A DNA stretch of 64,000 nucleotides from an uncultured Hydrogenophaga sp. (GCF_958439165.1 NZ_OY288131.1:51852-115851), one strand, 5' to 3'; positions 45,961 through 55,187 are shown, counted from the stretch's first letter. Notes: generated by a model from the sequence alone, not told the origin. Numbers and translations are program-made.

Positions 45961-48360
45961 TCAGTTGCGGACGGGCTTGCCGGTGTTGAGCATGCCCAGA
46001 ATGCGCTCTTGCGTTTTCGGATGGACGATCAGGGCGCAGAAGGCCTGGCGCTCCAGCGTCATCAGGTATTCCTCGCTGACCAGGGTGCCGGGGTCGACAT
46101 CACCGCCGGTGACCACCTTGGCGATCAGGCTGGCGATGTGGAAGTCGTGCTGGCTGATGAAGCCGCCGTCGCGCATGTTGACCAGCTGGCCCATGATGGT
46201 GGCGCGACCGTCGCGGCCGGCCACCGGGAACAGGCGCTTGTGCGGCGCCCGCCAGCCGCTGGCAAACATCGCACGGGCTTCGTTGATGGCCACGAACAGC
46301 AGCTCGTCCTTGTGCGGCACCACCACGTCCGACGGCAGCAGGTAGCCCAGCTGGCGCGACTCCAGCGCACTGGTGCCGACCTTGGCCATGGCCGCAGCGG
46401 TGAAGCCCTCGGTCAGGAAAGGCAGCAGGTCTTTGCCGGTGGAGGCTTCGGCGTTCTCGGCCGCGCGGCGGGCAATGTAGGTCAGGCCGCCGGCACCAGG
46501 CACCAGACCCACGCCCACTTCCACCAGACCGATGTAGCTCTCCATGTGGGCCACGCGGCGCGCGCTGTGCACCGCCAGCTCGCAGCCGCCGCCCAGGGCC
46601 AGGCCACGGATGGCCGAGACCACCGGCACGTTGGCATACCGCAGGCGCAGCATCATCTGCTGCATGAAGCCTTCGGCCTCTTCGATGGCGGACACACCCA
46701 CGGCCATGAAGGCGGGCAGCATGGCCTGCAGGTCGGCACCGGCGCTGAAGGGCTCGTCGCCCGACCAGATCACCAGACCCTGGTAGCGCTGCTCGGCCAG
46801 GTCGACGGCGGCCATCAGGCCCTCGCAGACCTCGGGGCTGATGGCGTGCATCTTGGTCTTGATGCTGGCGATCAGCACCTGGTCGTCCAGGGTCCAGACG
46901 CGCAGGCTGTCGTTCTCTTCAATGGTGGTGCCGGCGGTGCGGTAGTCGGCACCGCCCTCGCCCAGCAGGCGCTCGGGGAAGTGCTGGCGCGCATGCACCG
47001 GCAGCACCCGGTACGGCTCGAACACGCCCTGGGCCGGGTTCCACGAACCCTGAGGCGTGTGCACGCCACCGGCTTCGGCCACCGGGCCCTTGAACACCCA
47101 CTCGGGCAGCGGTGCCTTGCACAGCGCACGGCCGGCGTCGATGTCCTCCTGGATCATCTTCGCCACCTCCAGCCAGCCGGCTTCCTGCCACAGCTCGAAC
47201 GGGCCCTGCTTCATGCCGAAGCCCCAGCGCATGGCCTGGTCGACATCGCGCGCGGTCTCGGCGATGGTGGCCAGGTGCACCGCAGCGTAGTGGAAGCTGT
47301 TGCGCAGGATGGCCCAGAGGAACTGGCCTTGCGGCCCTTCGGCATTGCGCAGCAGGCGCAGGCGTTCGGCGGCCGGCTTCTTGAGCATGCGGCCGTACAC
47401 CTCGTCGGCCTTCTGGCCGGCCGGCACGTACTCGCCGCTGTCCAGCTCGAAGCGCATCACGTCGCGACCGACCTTCTTGTAGAAGCCGGCCTTGGTCTTC
47501 TGGCCCAGGTTCCCGGCTTCCAGCAGGGCCTTGAGGACCGGCGGGGTGCCGAAGCTGCCGTAGAACGGGTCGGTGGCCTCGCTCAGGTTGTCCTGCAGCG
47601 TCTTGATGACGTGGGCCATGGTGTCCAGGCCCACCACGTCGGCGGTGCGGAAGGTGCCGGAGCTGGCGCGGCCCAGGCGCTTGCCGGTGAGGTCGTCCAC
47701 CACGTCGAAGCTCAGGCCGAAGTTCTCGACCTCCTTCATGGTGGAGAGCATGCCGGCAATGCCGATGCGGTTGGCCACGAAGTTGGGCGTGTCCTTGGCC
47801 CGCACCACGCCCTTGCCCAGACCGGTGGTGACGAAGGTCTCCAGGTCGTCCAGGATGTGGGGCTCGGTGGTGGGGGTGGCGATCAGCTCCACCAGCGTCA
47901 TGTAGCGCGGCGGGTTGAAGAAGTGGATGCCGCAGAAGCGCGGCTTGATCGATTCCGGCAGGGCCTCGGAGAGCTTGGTGATCGACAGGCCCGAGGTGTT
48001 GGACGCCACGATCGCGTGCTCGGCCACGAAGGGCGCGATCTTCCTGTAGAGGTCGAGCTTCCAGTCCATGCGCTCGGCGATGGCCTCGATGATCAGGTCG
48101 CAGTCACGCAGCTGCTCCATGTGATCTTCGTAGTTGGCCTGGCCGATGAGCTCGGCGTCGCGGGCCACGCCCAGCGGCGAGGGCTTGAGCTTCTTGAGGT
48201 TCTCGACCGCACGGGTGACGATGCCGTTCTTCGGGCCTTCCTTGGCGGGCAGGTCGAACAGCACCACCGGGACCTTGACGTTGACCAGGTGCGCAGCGAT
48301 CTGCGCGCCCATCACGCCGGCGCCGAGCACGGCGACTTTCCTGACATTGAATCGGTTCAT
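45961..48360 (-). CDS. 3-hydroxyacyl-CoA dehydrogenase / enoyl-CoA hydratase, FadN-type
   Basis: The 799-residue bifunctional protein starts MNRFNVRKVAVLGAGVMGAQIAAHL, so the NAD-binding 3-hydroxyacyl-CoA dehydrogenase domain comes first (residues ~8-400), followed by an enoyl-CoA hydratase domain (~480-760, LALGGGCELAVHSARRVAH). This order is reversed relative to E. coli FadB and matches B. subtilis FadN. It catalyses the second and third steps of beta-oxidation. The ATG was selected over an upstream one by the family N-terminus. It sits between a DUF2147 gene and the thiolase. Confidence 0.92.
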   Translation of the reverse strand: MNRFNVRKVAVLGAGVMGAQIAAHLVNVKVPVVLFDLPAKEGPKNGIVTRAVENLKKLKPSPLGVARDAELIGQANYEDHMEQLRDCDLIIEAIAERMDWKLDLYRKIAPFVAEHAIVASNTSGLSITKLSEALPESIKPRFCGIHFFNPPRYMTLVELIATPTTEPHILDDLETFVTTGLGKGVVRAKDTPNFVANRIGIAGMLSTMKEVENFGLSFDVVDDLTGKRLGRASSGTFRTADVVGLDTMAHVIKTLQDNLSEATDPFYGSFGTPPVLKALLEAGNLGQKTKAGFYKKVGRDVMRFELDSGEYVPAGQKADEVYGRMLKKPAAERLRLLRNAEGPQGQFLWAILRNSFHYAAVHLATIAETARDVDQAMRWGFGMKQGPFELWQEAGWLEVAKMIQEDIDAGRALCKAPLPEWVFKGPVAEAGGVHTPQGSWNPAQGVFEPYRVLPVHARQHFPERLLGEGGADYRTAGTTIEENDSLRVWTLDDQVLIASIKTKMHAISPEVCEGLMAAVDLAEQRYQGLVIWSGDEPFSAGADLQAMLPAFMAVGVSAIEEAEGFMQQMMLRLRYANVPVVSAIRGLALGGGCELAVHSARRVAHMESYIGLVEVGVGLVPGAGGLTYIARRAAENAEASTGKDLLPFLTEGFTAAAMAKVGTSALESRQLGYLLPSDVVVPHKDELLFVAINEARAMFASGWRAPHKRLFPVAGRDGRATIMGQLVNMRDGGFISQHDFHIASLIAKVVTGGDVDPGTLVSEEYLMTLERQAFCALIVHPKTQERILGMLNTGKPVRN

Positions 48361-48389
48361 GGAATTTCCAGAAAGGGAGAGGGCGCGGG

Positions 48390-48827
48390 TCACTGGACCC
48401 GCTGCCAGGTCTGCGTGCGGTAGAACGGGCCGAGGTAGCCGCGCATCTCCAGCTGCTGACCGCCGTTCACCGGCTTGAGCCGGTTGCGGTAGACCTTGCC
48501 GTTGTTGGGATCGACGATGGTGCCGCCCTCGTACAGGGTCGGGTCACTGGCGCTCTGGCGCACGCCGCGCAGGATGTTCATGCCCAGCACCGGCTGGTCC
48601 TTGCGGTCGTCGGTGCATTTCTCGCACACCGACTTGGGGTCGGTGGACGGGTCCAGCAGGCGCTCGATGTGGCCGACGAACACGCCGTCCTTCTCGGTGA
48701 TGCGCACCAGCGACTTCTCCTTGCCGGAATCGTCGTCGATGGTCTTCCACAGACCGGCCGGGGTCATCTGCGCAGAGGCAGCGGTACCGGCCAGGGCCAG
48801 CAGGGCGGCGAGCAGCGTCGTCTTCAT
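48390..48827 (-). CDS. secreted DUF2147 protein
   Basis: A 145-residue protein with a signal peptide (MKTTLLAALLALAGTAASAQ) and the DUF2147 fold: GLWKTIDDDSGKEKSLVRI near the N-terminus, VLGMNILRG, and NGKVYRNRLKPVNGGQQLEMRGY at the C-terminus. The function is unknown; the family is periplasmic. Its place between acyl-CoA dehydrogenase and the FadN-type enzyme, 5 nt and 29 nt away, is odd for a periplasmic protein and suggests a link with lipid or acid entry. Confidence 0.88.
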   Translation of the reverse strand: MKTTLLAALLALAGTAASAQMTPAGLWKTIDDDSGKEKSLVRITEKDGVFVGHIERLLDPSTDPKSVCEKCTDDRKDQPVLGMNILRGVRQSASDPTLYEGGTIVDPNNGKVYRNRLKPVNGGQQLEMRGYLGPFYRTQTWQRVQ

Positions 48828-48832
48828 GGCGA

Positions 48833-50629
48833 TCAGGCCAGGGCTTCGTCGGTGTTCATCAGCACCGCGGCGCCTGCACGCGCGGTGCGCATGAGGGTGG
48901 CGGTCTCGGGGAACAGCTTGGCGAAGTAGAAGCGTGCGGTCTGCAGCTTGGCGGTGTAGAACGGGTCGGTGCTGCCTTCGGCGATCTTCTTCAGCGCCTC
49001 GCGGGCCATCAGCGCCCAGAAGTAGCCGAACACCAGGTGACCGGCCACCCGCAGGTAGGGCACGGCGGCGGCACCGGCCTCGTCGGGGTTCTGCAGCGCC
49101 TTGAAGCCGATCTCGGTGGTGAACTTGGTCATCTGCTCACCCAGGTAGGCCACCGGGTTGATGAACTCGGCCATCTTCTCGTTGACGCCCTCTTCCTCCA
49201 CCAGACGGCCCACCAGCTTGCCGAACTTGCGCAGCGTGGCGCCGTTGTTGCCCAGCACCTTGCGGCCCAGCAGGTCCAGCGACTGGATGGTGTTGGTGCC
49301 CTCGTAGATCATGTTGATGCGGGCGTCGCGCACGAACTGCTCCATGCCCCATTCCTTGATGTAGCCGTGGCCGCCGAACACCTGCTGGCACTCGGTGGCG
49401 GCCAGGTAACCGTTGTCGGTCAGGAAGGCCTTGGAGATGGGGGTCAGCAGCGAGAGCATCTCGTCGCTGTCCTTGCGGACCTTCTCGTCCGGGTGGCTGT
49501 GCACCTTCTCCAGCAGCACGGCACAGAACAGCGCCAGGGCACGGCCACCTTCGGCATAGGCCTTGGCGGTGAGCAGCATGCGGCGCACGTCGGGGTGCAC
49601 GATGATCGGGTCGGCCGGCTTGTCCTTGGCCTTGACGCCGGAGAGGCTGCGCATCTGGATGCGGTCCTTGGCATAGGCCAGGGCGTTCTGGTAGGCCACT
49701 TCGGTCAGGCCCAGCGACTGGTTGCCCACGCCCAGGCGGGCGGCGTTCATCATGACGAACATGCCCTGCATGCCCTTGTTGGGCTGGCCGACCATGGTGC
49801 CCACGGCGCCGTCGAGCACCATCTGGCAGGTGGCGTTGCCGTGGATGCCCATCTTGTGCTCCAGGCCGCCGCAGTAGATGCCGTTACGTTCGCCCAGGCT
49901 GCCGTCCTTGTTCACCAGGAACTTGGGCACCACGAACAGGCTGATGCCCTTGATGCCGGGAGGCGCATCGGGCAGGCGGGCCAGCACCAGGTGCACGATG
50001 TTGTCGGCCATGTCGTGTTCACCGGCGCTGATGAAGATCTTGTTGCCGGTGAGCTTGTAGGTGCCATCGGGCTGCGGCTCGGCCTTGGTGCGCATCAGGC
50101 CCAGGTCGGTGCCGCAATGGGGTTCGGTCAGGCACATGGTGCCGGTCCATTCGCCGCTGATCATCTTGGCGAGATACGTGGCCTTCTGCTCGTCGGTGCC
50201 GTGGGTGTGCAGCGAGGCATAGGCACCGTGGGTCAGGCCGGGGTACATGGTCCAGGCCTGGTTGGCCGAGTTCATCATCTCGTACAGGCACTGGTTCACC
50301 GCCAGCGGCAGGCCCTGACCACCGTACTCGGGGTCGGAGCTGAGCGCGGCCCAGCCGCCTTCGATGTACTGCTTGTAGGCTTCCTTGAAGCCCTTGGGCG
50401 TGGTCACTTCATGGGTCTTGGGGTCGAGCTTGCAGCCCTCGGTGTCGCCGCTGATGTTCAGCGGGAAGATCACCTGGCTGGCGAACTTGCCGGCCTCTTC
50501 GAGCACCGCGTTGATGGTGTCGACATCGATCTCGGCATGCGCCGGCATCTCGCGGAAGGTCTCGGTGACCTGGAGCACTTCGTGCATCACAAACTGCATG
50601 TCGCGCAGAGGCGGGTTGTAGACGGGCAT
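48833..50629 (-). CDS. acyl-CoA dehydrogenase, large 598-residue type
   Basis: A 598-residue flavoenzyme that does the first step of beta-oxidation. The start MPVYNPPLRDMQFVMHEVLQV follows AAGGAG and is typical of the long family with an extra C-terminal domain (also called DmdC- or FadE-like). FAD/substrate segments are MCLTEPHCGTDLGLMRTKAE and FISAGEHDMADNIVHLVLAR; FGGHGYIKEWGMEQFVRDARINMIYEGTN holds the catalytic glutamate region. It is the first enzyme gene of the operon, 40 bp after the TetR gene. Confidence 0.92.
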   Translation of the reverse strand: MPVYNPPLRDMQFVMHEVLQVTETFREMPAHAEIDVDTINAVLEEAGKFASQVIFPLNISGDTEGCKLDPKTHEVTTPKGFKEAYKQYIEGGWAALSSDPEYGGQGLPLAVNQCLYEMMNSANQAWTMYPGLTHGAYASLHTHGTDEQKATYLAKMISGEWTGTMCLTEPHCGTDLGLMRTKAEPQPDGTYKLTGNKIFISAGEHDMADNIVHLVLARLPDAPPGIKGISLFVVPKFLVNKDGSLGERNGIYCGGLEHKMGIHGNATCQMVLDGAVGTMVGQPNKGMQGMFVMMNAARLGVGNQSLGLTEVAYQNALAYAKDRIQMRSLSGVKAKDKPADPIIVHPDVRRMLLTAKAYAEGGRALALFCAVLLEKVHSHPDEKVRKDSDEMLSLLTPISKAFLTDNGYLAATECQQVFGGHGYIKEWGMEQFVRDARINMIYEGTNTIQSLDLLGRKVLGNNGATLRKFGKLVGRLVEEEGVNEKMAEFINPVAYLGEQMTKFTTEIGFKALQNPDEAGAAAVPYLRVAGHLVFGYFWALMAREALKKIAEGSTDPFYTAKLQTARFYFAKLFPETATLMRTARAGAAVLMNTDEALA

Positions 50630-50669
50630 GGTGAACTCCTTGCTGGGGTATGTGAGAAGGGAAAAGGGA

Positions 50670-51365
50670 TCAGCGCTGGCGGGTGGAAGCCGCGGTGGGC
50701 GCTGCGGAGGCGGTGGGCTGGTGGCGGGCCAGGATGCTCTCGAAGGCACGCACGGCGCGCTCGATCGACTCCGGGCTGTGGAGGAAACGGGCTTCGTAGT
50801 GCAGCGCCAGGATCAGGGCGTGCACCTCGAAGGCCAGCTGGGCTGCATCGGTGCCGGGGGCGAGGTGACCCTCGGCCACCGCGATGTCGATGGCCCGGCG
50901 CATGGCGGCCAGCCAGGTGTTGACCGAGCCGGCCAGTGCGTCGCGCACCGGGCCGGTCCGGTCGTGGAACTCCACCGCGCCGCTGATGTAGATGCAGCCC
51001 GAGTCGATCTCGACCGAGGTGCGTTTCATCCAGTTGGCGAACAGGGCCCGCAGACGCGGCAGGCCGCGCGGCAGCGCCATGGCGGGGTAGAACACCTCGT
51101 CTTCGAAACGGGTGTGGTACTCGCGGATGACCGAAATCTGCAGTTCCTCGCGGGAACCGAAGTGGGCGAACACGCCCGACTTGCTCATCTGCATGACCTC
51201 GGCCAGGGCGCCGATGGACAGGCCCTCCAGACCGATCTGCGTCGCCAGGCCGAGGGCGGCATCGACGATGGCGGCTTTGGTCTGCAGGCCTTTCTGCAGC
51301 GGACGCGATCCGTCGGCGGCGGCATCGCGCGGGCGGCGGGTGCGGGACGGAAGGGTGGTGGACAT
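50670..51365 (-). CDS. TetR-family regulator of the beta-oxidation operon
   Basis: A 231-residue protein starting MSTTLPSRTRRPRDAAADG. The helix-turn-helix is EGLSIGALAEVMQMSKSGVFAHFGSREELQ (in segments). It sits first in line before the acyl-CoA dehydrogenase gene, and a clear palindrome lies 13-34 bp upstream of its start. It probably represses this operon until a fatty acyl-CoA binds, in the manner of PsrA or FadR-type TetR proteins; that role is inference. The upstream frame (to 51443) overlaps the operator and was rejected as the start. Confidence 0.87.
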   Translation of the reverse strand: MSTTLPSRTRRPRDAAADGSRPLQKGLQTKAAIVDAALGLATQIGLEGLSIGALAEVMQMSKSGVFAHFGSREELQISVIREYHTRFEDEVFYPAMALPRGLPRLRALFANWMKRTSVEIDSGCIYISGAVEFHDRTGPVRDALAGSVNTWLAAMRRAIDIAVAEGHLAPGTDAAQLAFEVHALILALHYEARFLHSPESIERAVRAFESILARHQPTASAAPTAASTRQR

Positions 51366-51377
51366 GGTGCGGCGTAG

Positions 51378-51399
51378 AAATCGAACGACCGTTCTATTT
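51378..51399. promoter_or_regulatory. operator palindrome for the fad TetR gene
   Basis: The core GAACG-AC-CGTTC is a perfect 5-bp inverted repeat, extended by AAAT on the left and ATTT on the right, giving arms of about 10 bp with one mismatch. It lies just upstream of the TetR start. The GAAC/GTTC spacing resembles sites of fatty-acid-responsive TetR proteins such as PsrA. Inferred, not footprinted. Confidence 0.65.
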
Positions 51400-51479
51400 T
51401 TACCGCAATTCGATGACGGTGCACCGACACCCGGGTCTTTCACCCGGGATTGTTTAGGCCTGCCGCTCTAAACCAAGGG

Positions 51480-52196
51480 TTAACCCGGACCCGGGGCGGG
51501 CAGTTCGCGAACCGCCTCGCCGCCGATGGCCCAGACCCGGTCGCGCGGATGGCGGTCGATCGGGTGCATGCCGGTGAAATCGCCGAAAGCCGGCAGCACA
51601 CCCACCGGGCGGTTCACCGGGTCGCCCAGCCAGAAACACGGCAGGCGAAGGCGCTGGCGTGCCGGGCCGTGCAGCACGGTGCAGGGGTGCCAGTGGCCTG
51701 CCAGGGTGTAGGCGCCGGCCACTGTCTGTGGCTCGTGGCACAGCGCCCAGGGGCCCACGCACCAGGGTTCGTCGTGCAGCTGCACGCCCCAGTGGCCCGG
51801 CGGGTCACCGGCAGCGGCATCGTGGTTGCCGCGCACCAGATGCAGCGTGAGGCCCGGGACCGCCGGATGGTCCCGCATGCCTTCCAGGGCGGCCTGCACG
51901 GTGTCCAGCATGACGGCGCTGCGGCCGCGCGCCGCGTGCAGCAGATCGCCCAGCACCACGAGCCGCACAGGCTGTCCGCTCTGCCAGTCCGCCGGCAGCC
52001 GGGGCAGATCGTCCAGCAGGGCACGGAGCTGGTTCAGGGTGCCGCCGGTGGAGGCTTCGGGCACCGGGACGCCCAGGCGGCGGAAACTGGCCGCCTTGCC
52101 GAAATGCAGATCGGCCACCAGCAGGGCCGCTTCATTGGGCAGCCAGACGGCGCAGGACGGGTGCAGTGCCAGGCGCAGGCCCTCGGCCAGCACCAC
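51480..52196 (-). CDS. pdeM: PdeM-like metallophosphoesterase
   Basis: The 238-residue calcineurin-like phosphoesterase starts at GTG (two adjacent GTGs; MVLAEGLRLALHPS). Metal motifs are ADLHFGKA, VLGDLLHA, GNHD and, near the C-terminus, AGHWHP. It matches the ligase-associated DNA damage response endonuclease PdeM. No ligase or helicase partner is close by. It begins about 33 bp after the slmA stop and is on the same strand. Confidence 0.83.
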   Translation of the reverse strand: MVLAEGLRLALHPSCAVWLPNEAALLVADLHFGKAASFRRLGVPVPEASTGGTLNQLRALLDDLPRLPADWQSGQPVRLVVLGDLLHAARGRSAVMLDTVQAALEGMRDHPAVPGLTLHLVRGNHDAAAGDPPGHWGVQLHDEPWCVGPWALCHEPQTVAGAYTLAGHWHPCTVLHGPARQRLRLPCFWLGDPVNRPVGVLPAFGDFTGMHPIDRHPRDRVWAIGGEAVRELPAPGPG

Positions 52197-52228
52197 CGGC
52201 TGCCACGGCGTGGAGCGTGCGGACGGCG

Positions 52229-52918
52229 TCAGGGCCGGGCACCCGGCAGGAGCAGGGCCAGCGCATGCTCCAGGCCTTCGCCCGGGCTGCGGCGGAAGCC
52301 GCTGCGGGCAAAGCGTTGCAGCCGGCCGACGCAGAAGGCGGTGATGACCGATGCATCGCCCTGGGCATCCACCGTGGGCGTGGCCGCGCCGGCGGCAGCG
52401 GCGGCTTCACGCAGGTCCTGGCGCAGGGCGGATTCGATCTTGTCGAAGAACAGGTTCATGCGCTGCTGCAGGCGCTCGTTCTCGAACACCAGGGCATCGC
52501 CGACCATCACCCGGGTCATGCCCGGGTTCTTTTCGCCGAACTGCAGCAGCAGGCCCACCAGCTTGCGGCAGCGGACCAGGGGGTCTGCCTCGCGTTCGGC
52601 CAGCTGACCGATGAGACCGAACACCGACTGCTCGATGAACTCGATCAGGCCCTCGAACATCTGGGCCTTGCTGGCGAAATGGCGGTACAGGGCAGCCTCG
52701 CTGACCTCCAGACGGGCCGCCAGCGCAGCAGTGGTCACGCGCTCGGCACCGGGTTGTTCGAGCATGGTGGCCAGCGCCTGCAGGATCTGCACGCGGCGCT
52801 CACCGGGGCGGGGCCGCTTGCGGCCGGTCGATGCGGCGTCGGCTTCGGCAGCGGGTGCCGATGCGTCGGCGGCATCGGCATCGACGGGAACGGAAGACTC
52901 GGACGGCAGGGATGTCAT
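52229..52918 (-). CDS. slmA: nucleoid occlusion factor SlmA
   Basis: A 229-residue TetR-fold protein that blocks FtsZ ring assembly over the nucleoid. VSEAALYRHFASKAQMFEGLIEFIEQS and LLQFGEKNPGMTRVMVGDALVFENERLQQRMN (segments) align well from memory with E. coli SlmA. An N-terminal Ala/Asp-rich extension of about 35 residues is not found in E. coli. The helix-turn-helix begins near residue 60. It sits in the argB neighbourhood, a common site in Burkholderiales, and 99 bp after the sensor kinase gene. Confidence 0.9.
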   Translation of the reverse strand: MTSLPSESSVPVDADAADASAPAAEADAASTGRKRPRPGERRVQILQALATMLEQPGAERVTTAALAARLEVSEAALYRHFASKAQMFEGLIEFIEQSVFGLIGQLAEREADPLVRCRKLVGLLLQFGEKNPGMTRVMVGDALVFENERLQQRMNLFFDKIESALRQDLREAAAAAGAATPTVDAQGDASVITAFCVGRLQRFARSGFRRSPGEGLEHALALLLPGARP

Positions 52919-53017
52919 GGCAGGAGATCCGTGGAGGCCTGGGCCGGTGGCCGGATTCTCGCACAGCCCGATACATCCGCTTACCGCCAGACACCAGCGT
53001 GGCCGCGGGCCCCGAGG

Positions 53018-54514
53018 CTAGTGGGTGGCCGCATTCAGCATCACGCGGATGCGCAGGCCGCGCCCGCTGGAGCCGGCAGCGAACTCCAGCCGGGTCTGGT
53101 GCACCCGGGCAATGCTGTCGGCAATGGCCAGACCCAGACCATTGCCCTCGCCCACCGTGCCGGGCACCCGGTAAAAGCGCTGCAGCACCCGCTCGTGCTC
53201 CGGCTGCGGGATGCCGGGGCCGTCGTCTTCCACCTCGATCCAGGTGAACGCCGACGGCCCGGTCCCGTGGCCGCAGCGCAGGGTGACGCGGCCACCGGCG
53301 GGCGTGTACTTGACCGCGTTGTCCACCAGATTCATCAGCAGCTCGCGCAGCAGCCAGGCGTGGCCGAGGGTGCGGGCCGGTTGCACCTCCAGGCCAAAGT
53401 CCAGACCCCGTTCGGTGGCGGCGTCCAGGTGCACGTCCAGGGCGGTCTCGCACAGCTCGACCAGGTCGACCTGCTGGCGCGCATGGCTGTCGCCGGCCAG
53501 GGTGTCGGCGCGCGACAGGGCCAGCAGCTGGTTGGCCAGCTGCGAGGTGCGGCGGGTGGCGGCGCGCAACCGCAGCACCTGGTCGGCGCGCAAGGTGAGC
53601 AGATCGCCGCTGCCCAGGCTGCGCGCGCCCTGGGCCCATGCCTCCACCTGGGCCTGCAGACCGGCCAGCGGGGTGCGCAGCTGGTGCGCGGCATCGGCCA
53701 CGAAGCGCCGCTGGGCATCGGTCTGGGCATCGACCAGGGCCAGCAGCCGGTTGAGCGAATCGACCAGCGGGCGAACCTCGGCGGGCGAGGCACCGGCGTC
53801 GAAGGGGCGCAGATCGCCCGGGGCACGGCTCTCGACCACCTGCTTCAAATCGATGAGCGGCTGCAATGCCCGGGCCACCCCCCATATGACGGCAGCGGCC
53901 GCCACCACGAACAGCAGCAGGTTGGGCAGCAGCACGCGGGTGAGCACGTCGCGCAGCCAGTGCTGGCGAGGGTCGGTGCCATCGGCCAGCATCACCACCA
54001 GTTCACCGGCATCGGTCTGCACCCGCTGGGCCACCAGCCGGTACGTCACCCCACCTTCGACCACGCTGAGGAATTCGGCGTTGTCGGTGGTGGGGAGCAC
54101 GGTGGGCAGCCAGCGCTCACCCAGCAGGAGGGATCCCTGCGCGTCGAGCACACCCAGGGTGGCCGCACCCTGGCTGTCCTGCAGGAACTCGAGCAGCGAC
54201 GGCGCCAGCAGCAGCGACAGCCCGGGCTGCTGGATCAGGTCGTCGGCGTCGGGCACCACCAGCTGCGCGATGCTGGACCGGGGGCCGACGATCTGCGCCT
54301 TGACCACCGAGTCGGCCAGCAGCGGCACCAGACGCTGCAGCCGCTGGTCCTGCTGGAGGGCCGCGGTGCCGGCCGCCTGGTAATTGATGGCCACGCTGAT
54401 GACGGCGATGAGGGCAATGGTGGCCAGCAGCAGTACCAGCAGACGGCGCTGCAGGCCCCCGATCACCCCGTTCGAGAACAGGGGTTCAAGCAGCCGGGAG
54501 GGACGCATCGACAT
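53018..54514 (-). CDS. sensor histidine kinase, TctE-like
   Basis: A 498-residue membrane kinase. A transmembrane helix at ~23-44 is followed by a periplasmic sensor loop to ~residue 190 and a second helix near 195-212. A HAMP-like region leads to the H-box FVADAAHQLRTPLAGL with His277. The ATPase domain has LVDNAVKYTPAGG (N-box), EDDGPGIP and GNGLGLAI. It overlaps the response-regulator gene by 29 nt. The stimulus is unknown; TctE-type kinases often sense carboxylic acids. Confidence 0.92.
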   Translation of the reverse strand: MSMRPSRLLEPLFSNGVIGGLQRRLLVLLLATIALIAVISVAINYQAAGTAALQQDQRLQRLVPLLADSVVKAQIVGPRSSIAQLVVPDADDLIQQPGLSLLLAPSLLEFLQDSQGAATLGVLDAQGSLLLGERWLPTVLPTTDNAEFLSVVEGGVTYRLVAQRVQTDAGELVVMLADGTDPRQHWLRDVLTRVLLPNLLLFVVAAAAVIWGVARALQPLIDLKQVVESRAPGDLRPFDAGASPAEVRPLVDSLNRLLALVDAQTDAQRRFVADAAHQLRTPLAGLQAQVEAWAQGARSLGSGDLLTLRADQVLRLRAATRRTSQLANQLLALSRADTLAGDSHARQQVDLVELCETALDVHLDAATERGLDFGLEVQPARTLGHAWLLRELLMNLVDNAVKYTPAGGRVTLRCGHGTGPSAFTWIEVEDDGPGIPQPEHERVLQRFYRVPGTVGEGNGLGLAIADSIARVHQTRLEFAAGSSGRGLRIRVMLNAATH

Positions 54515-55187
54515 CGCCAGCCGCCTTGAGTTCGAGCCGGTAGCCGAAACCCCGGATGGCGCGCAGCGCGATGCCGGCCGGCTCCAGCTTGGCCCGCAGG
54601 CGGGACACGTACACCTCGATGGCGTTGGGGGTGATCTCCTTGTCCCAGCCGGTCAGTGCCACCAGCAGCTTGTCCTTGGCGGCGGGCTTGGGCGCCTGCA
54701 TCAGCAGGTATTCCAGCACCGACCATTCGCGCGGACCGACTTCCAGCACCTGGCCGGCCAGCACGATGCGCCGCTGGGCCGTGTCCATCTCCAGCGGACC
54801 GAAGCTCAGCACCGCCGAAGTGGCGGCCTGGGAGCGGCGCAGCAGGGCGCGCAGGCGGGCCAGCAGTTCGGGCAGCTCGAAGGGTTTGACCATGTAGTCG
54901 TCGGCCCCGATGTCCAGGCCCTGCACCCGGTCATGCAGGGCGTCGCGGGCCGTGAGGATGAGCACCGGCATGGCCTGCCCGTGGCTGCGCAGCCGCCGGG
55001 TGAGCTCCAGACCGTCCATGCCCGGCAAGCCGATGTCGACGATGGCGGCGTCGAAGCTTTCCGACTGCAGGGCCTGCTCGGCCCGCTCGGCACTGCCGAC
55101 CCAATCGACCGAATAACCGGCGTCGCACAGCCCCAGCTTCATGCCGCTGGCGACCATCACGTCGTCCTCGACCAGCAGGAGCCTCAT
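54486..55187 (-). CDS. OmpR-family response regulator
   Basis: A 233-residue regulator starting MRLLLVEDDVMVASGMKLGL. The receiver has the phosphorylated Asp51 in AIVDIGLPGMDG, and the conserved Thr (ILTARD) and Lys (VKPFELPELLARL). The winged helix includes LEVGPREWSVLEYLL and EVYVSRLRAKL. Its start overlaps the argB stop by 4 nt (ATGA), so translation is coupled to an arginine synthesis gene, and its end overlaps the kinase gene by 29 nt. Confidence 0.92.
   Translation of the reverse strand: MRLLLVEDDVMVASGMKLGLCDAGYSVDWVGSAERAEQALQSESFDAAIVDIGLPGMDGLELTRRLRSHGQAMPVLILTARDALHDRVQGLDIGADDYMVKPFELPELLARLRALLRRSQAATSAVLSFGPLEMDTAQRRIVLAGQVLEVGPREWSVLEYLLMQAPKPAAKDKLLVALTGWDKEITPNAIEVYVSRLRAKLEPAGIALRAIRGFGYRLELKAAGDVDASLPAA

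Noticed and set aside
44818..48423. A 1201-codon open frame on the plus strand
   Set aside because: It is antisense to the thiolase, FadN-type and DUF2147 genes and is full of His, Gly, Val and Gln runs typical of the opposite strand of high-GC coding DNA. The minus strand carries clear enzyme motifs.
52229..52918. SlmA as an ordinary TetR metabolic regulator
   Set aside because: The SEAALYRHF...LIEFIE and FGEKNPGMTR segments fit SlmA specifically, and the gene lies near argB as in related species.
52166..54529. A 787-codon open frame on the plus strand
   Set aside because: It is antisense to slmA and the sensor kinase, whose H-box and N-box are intact.
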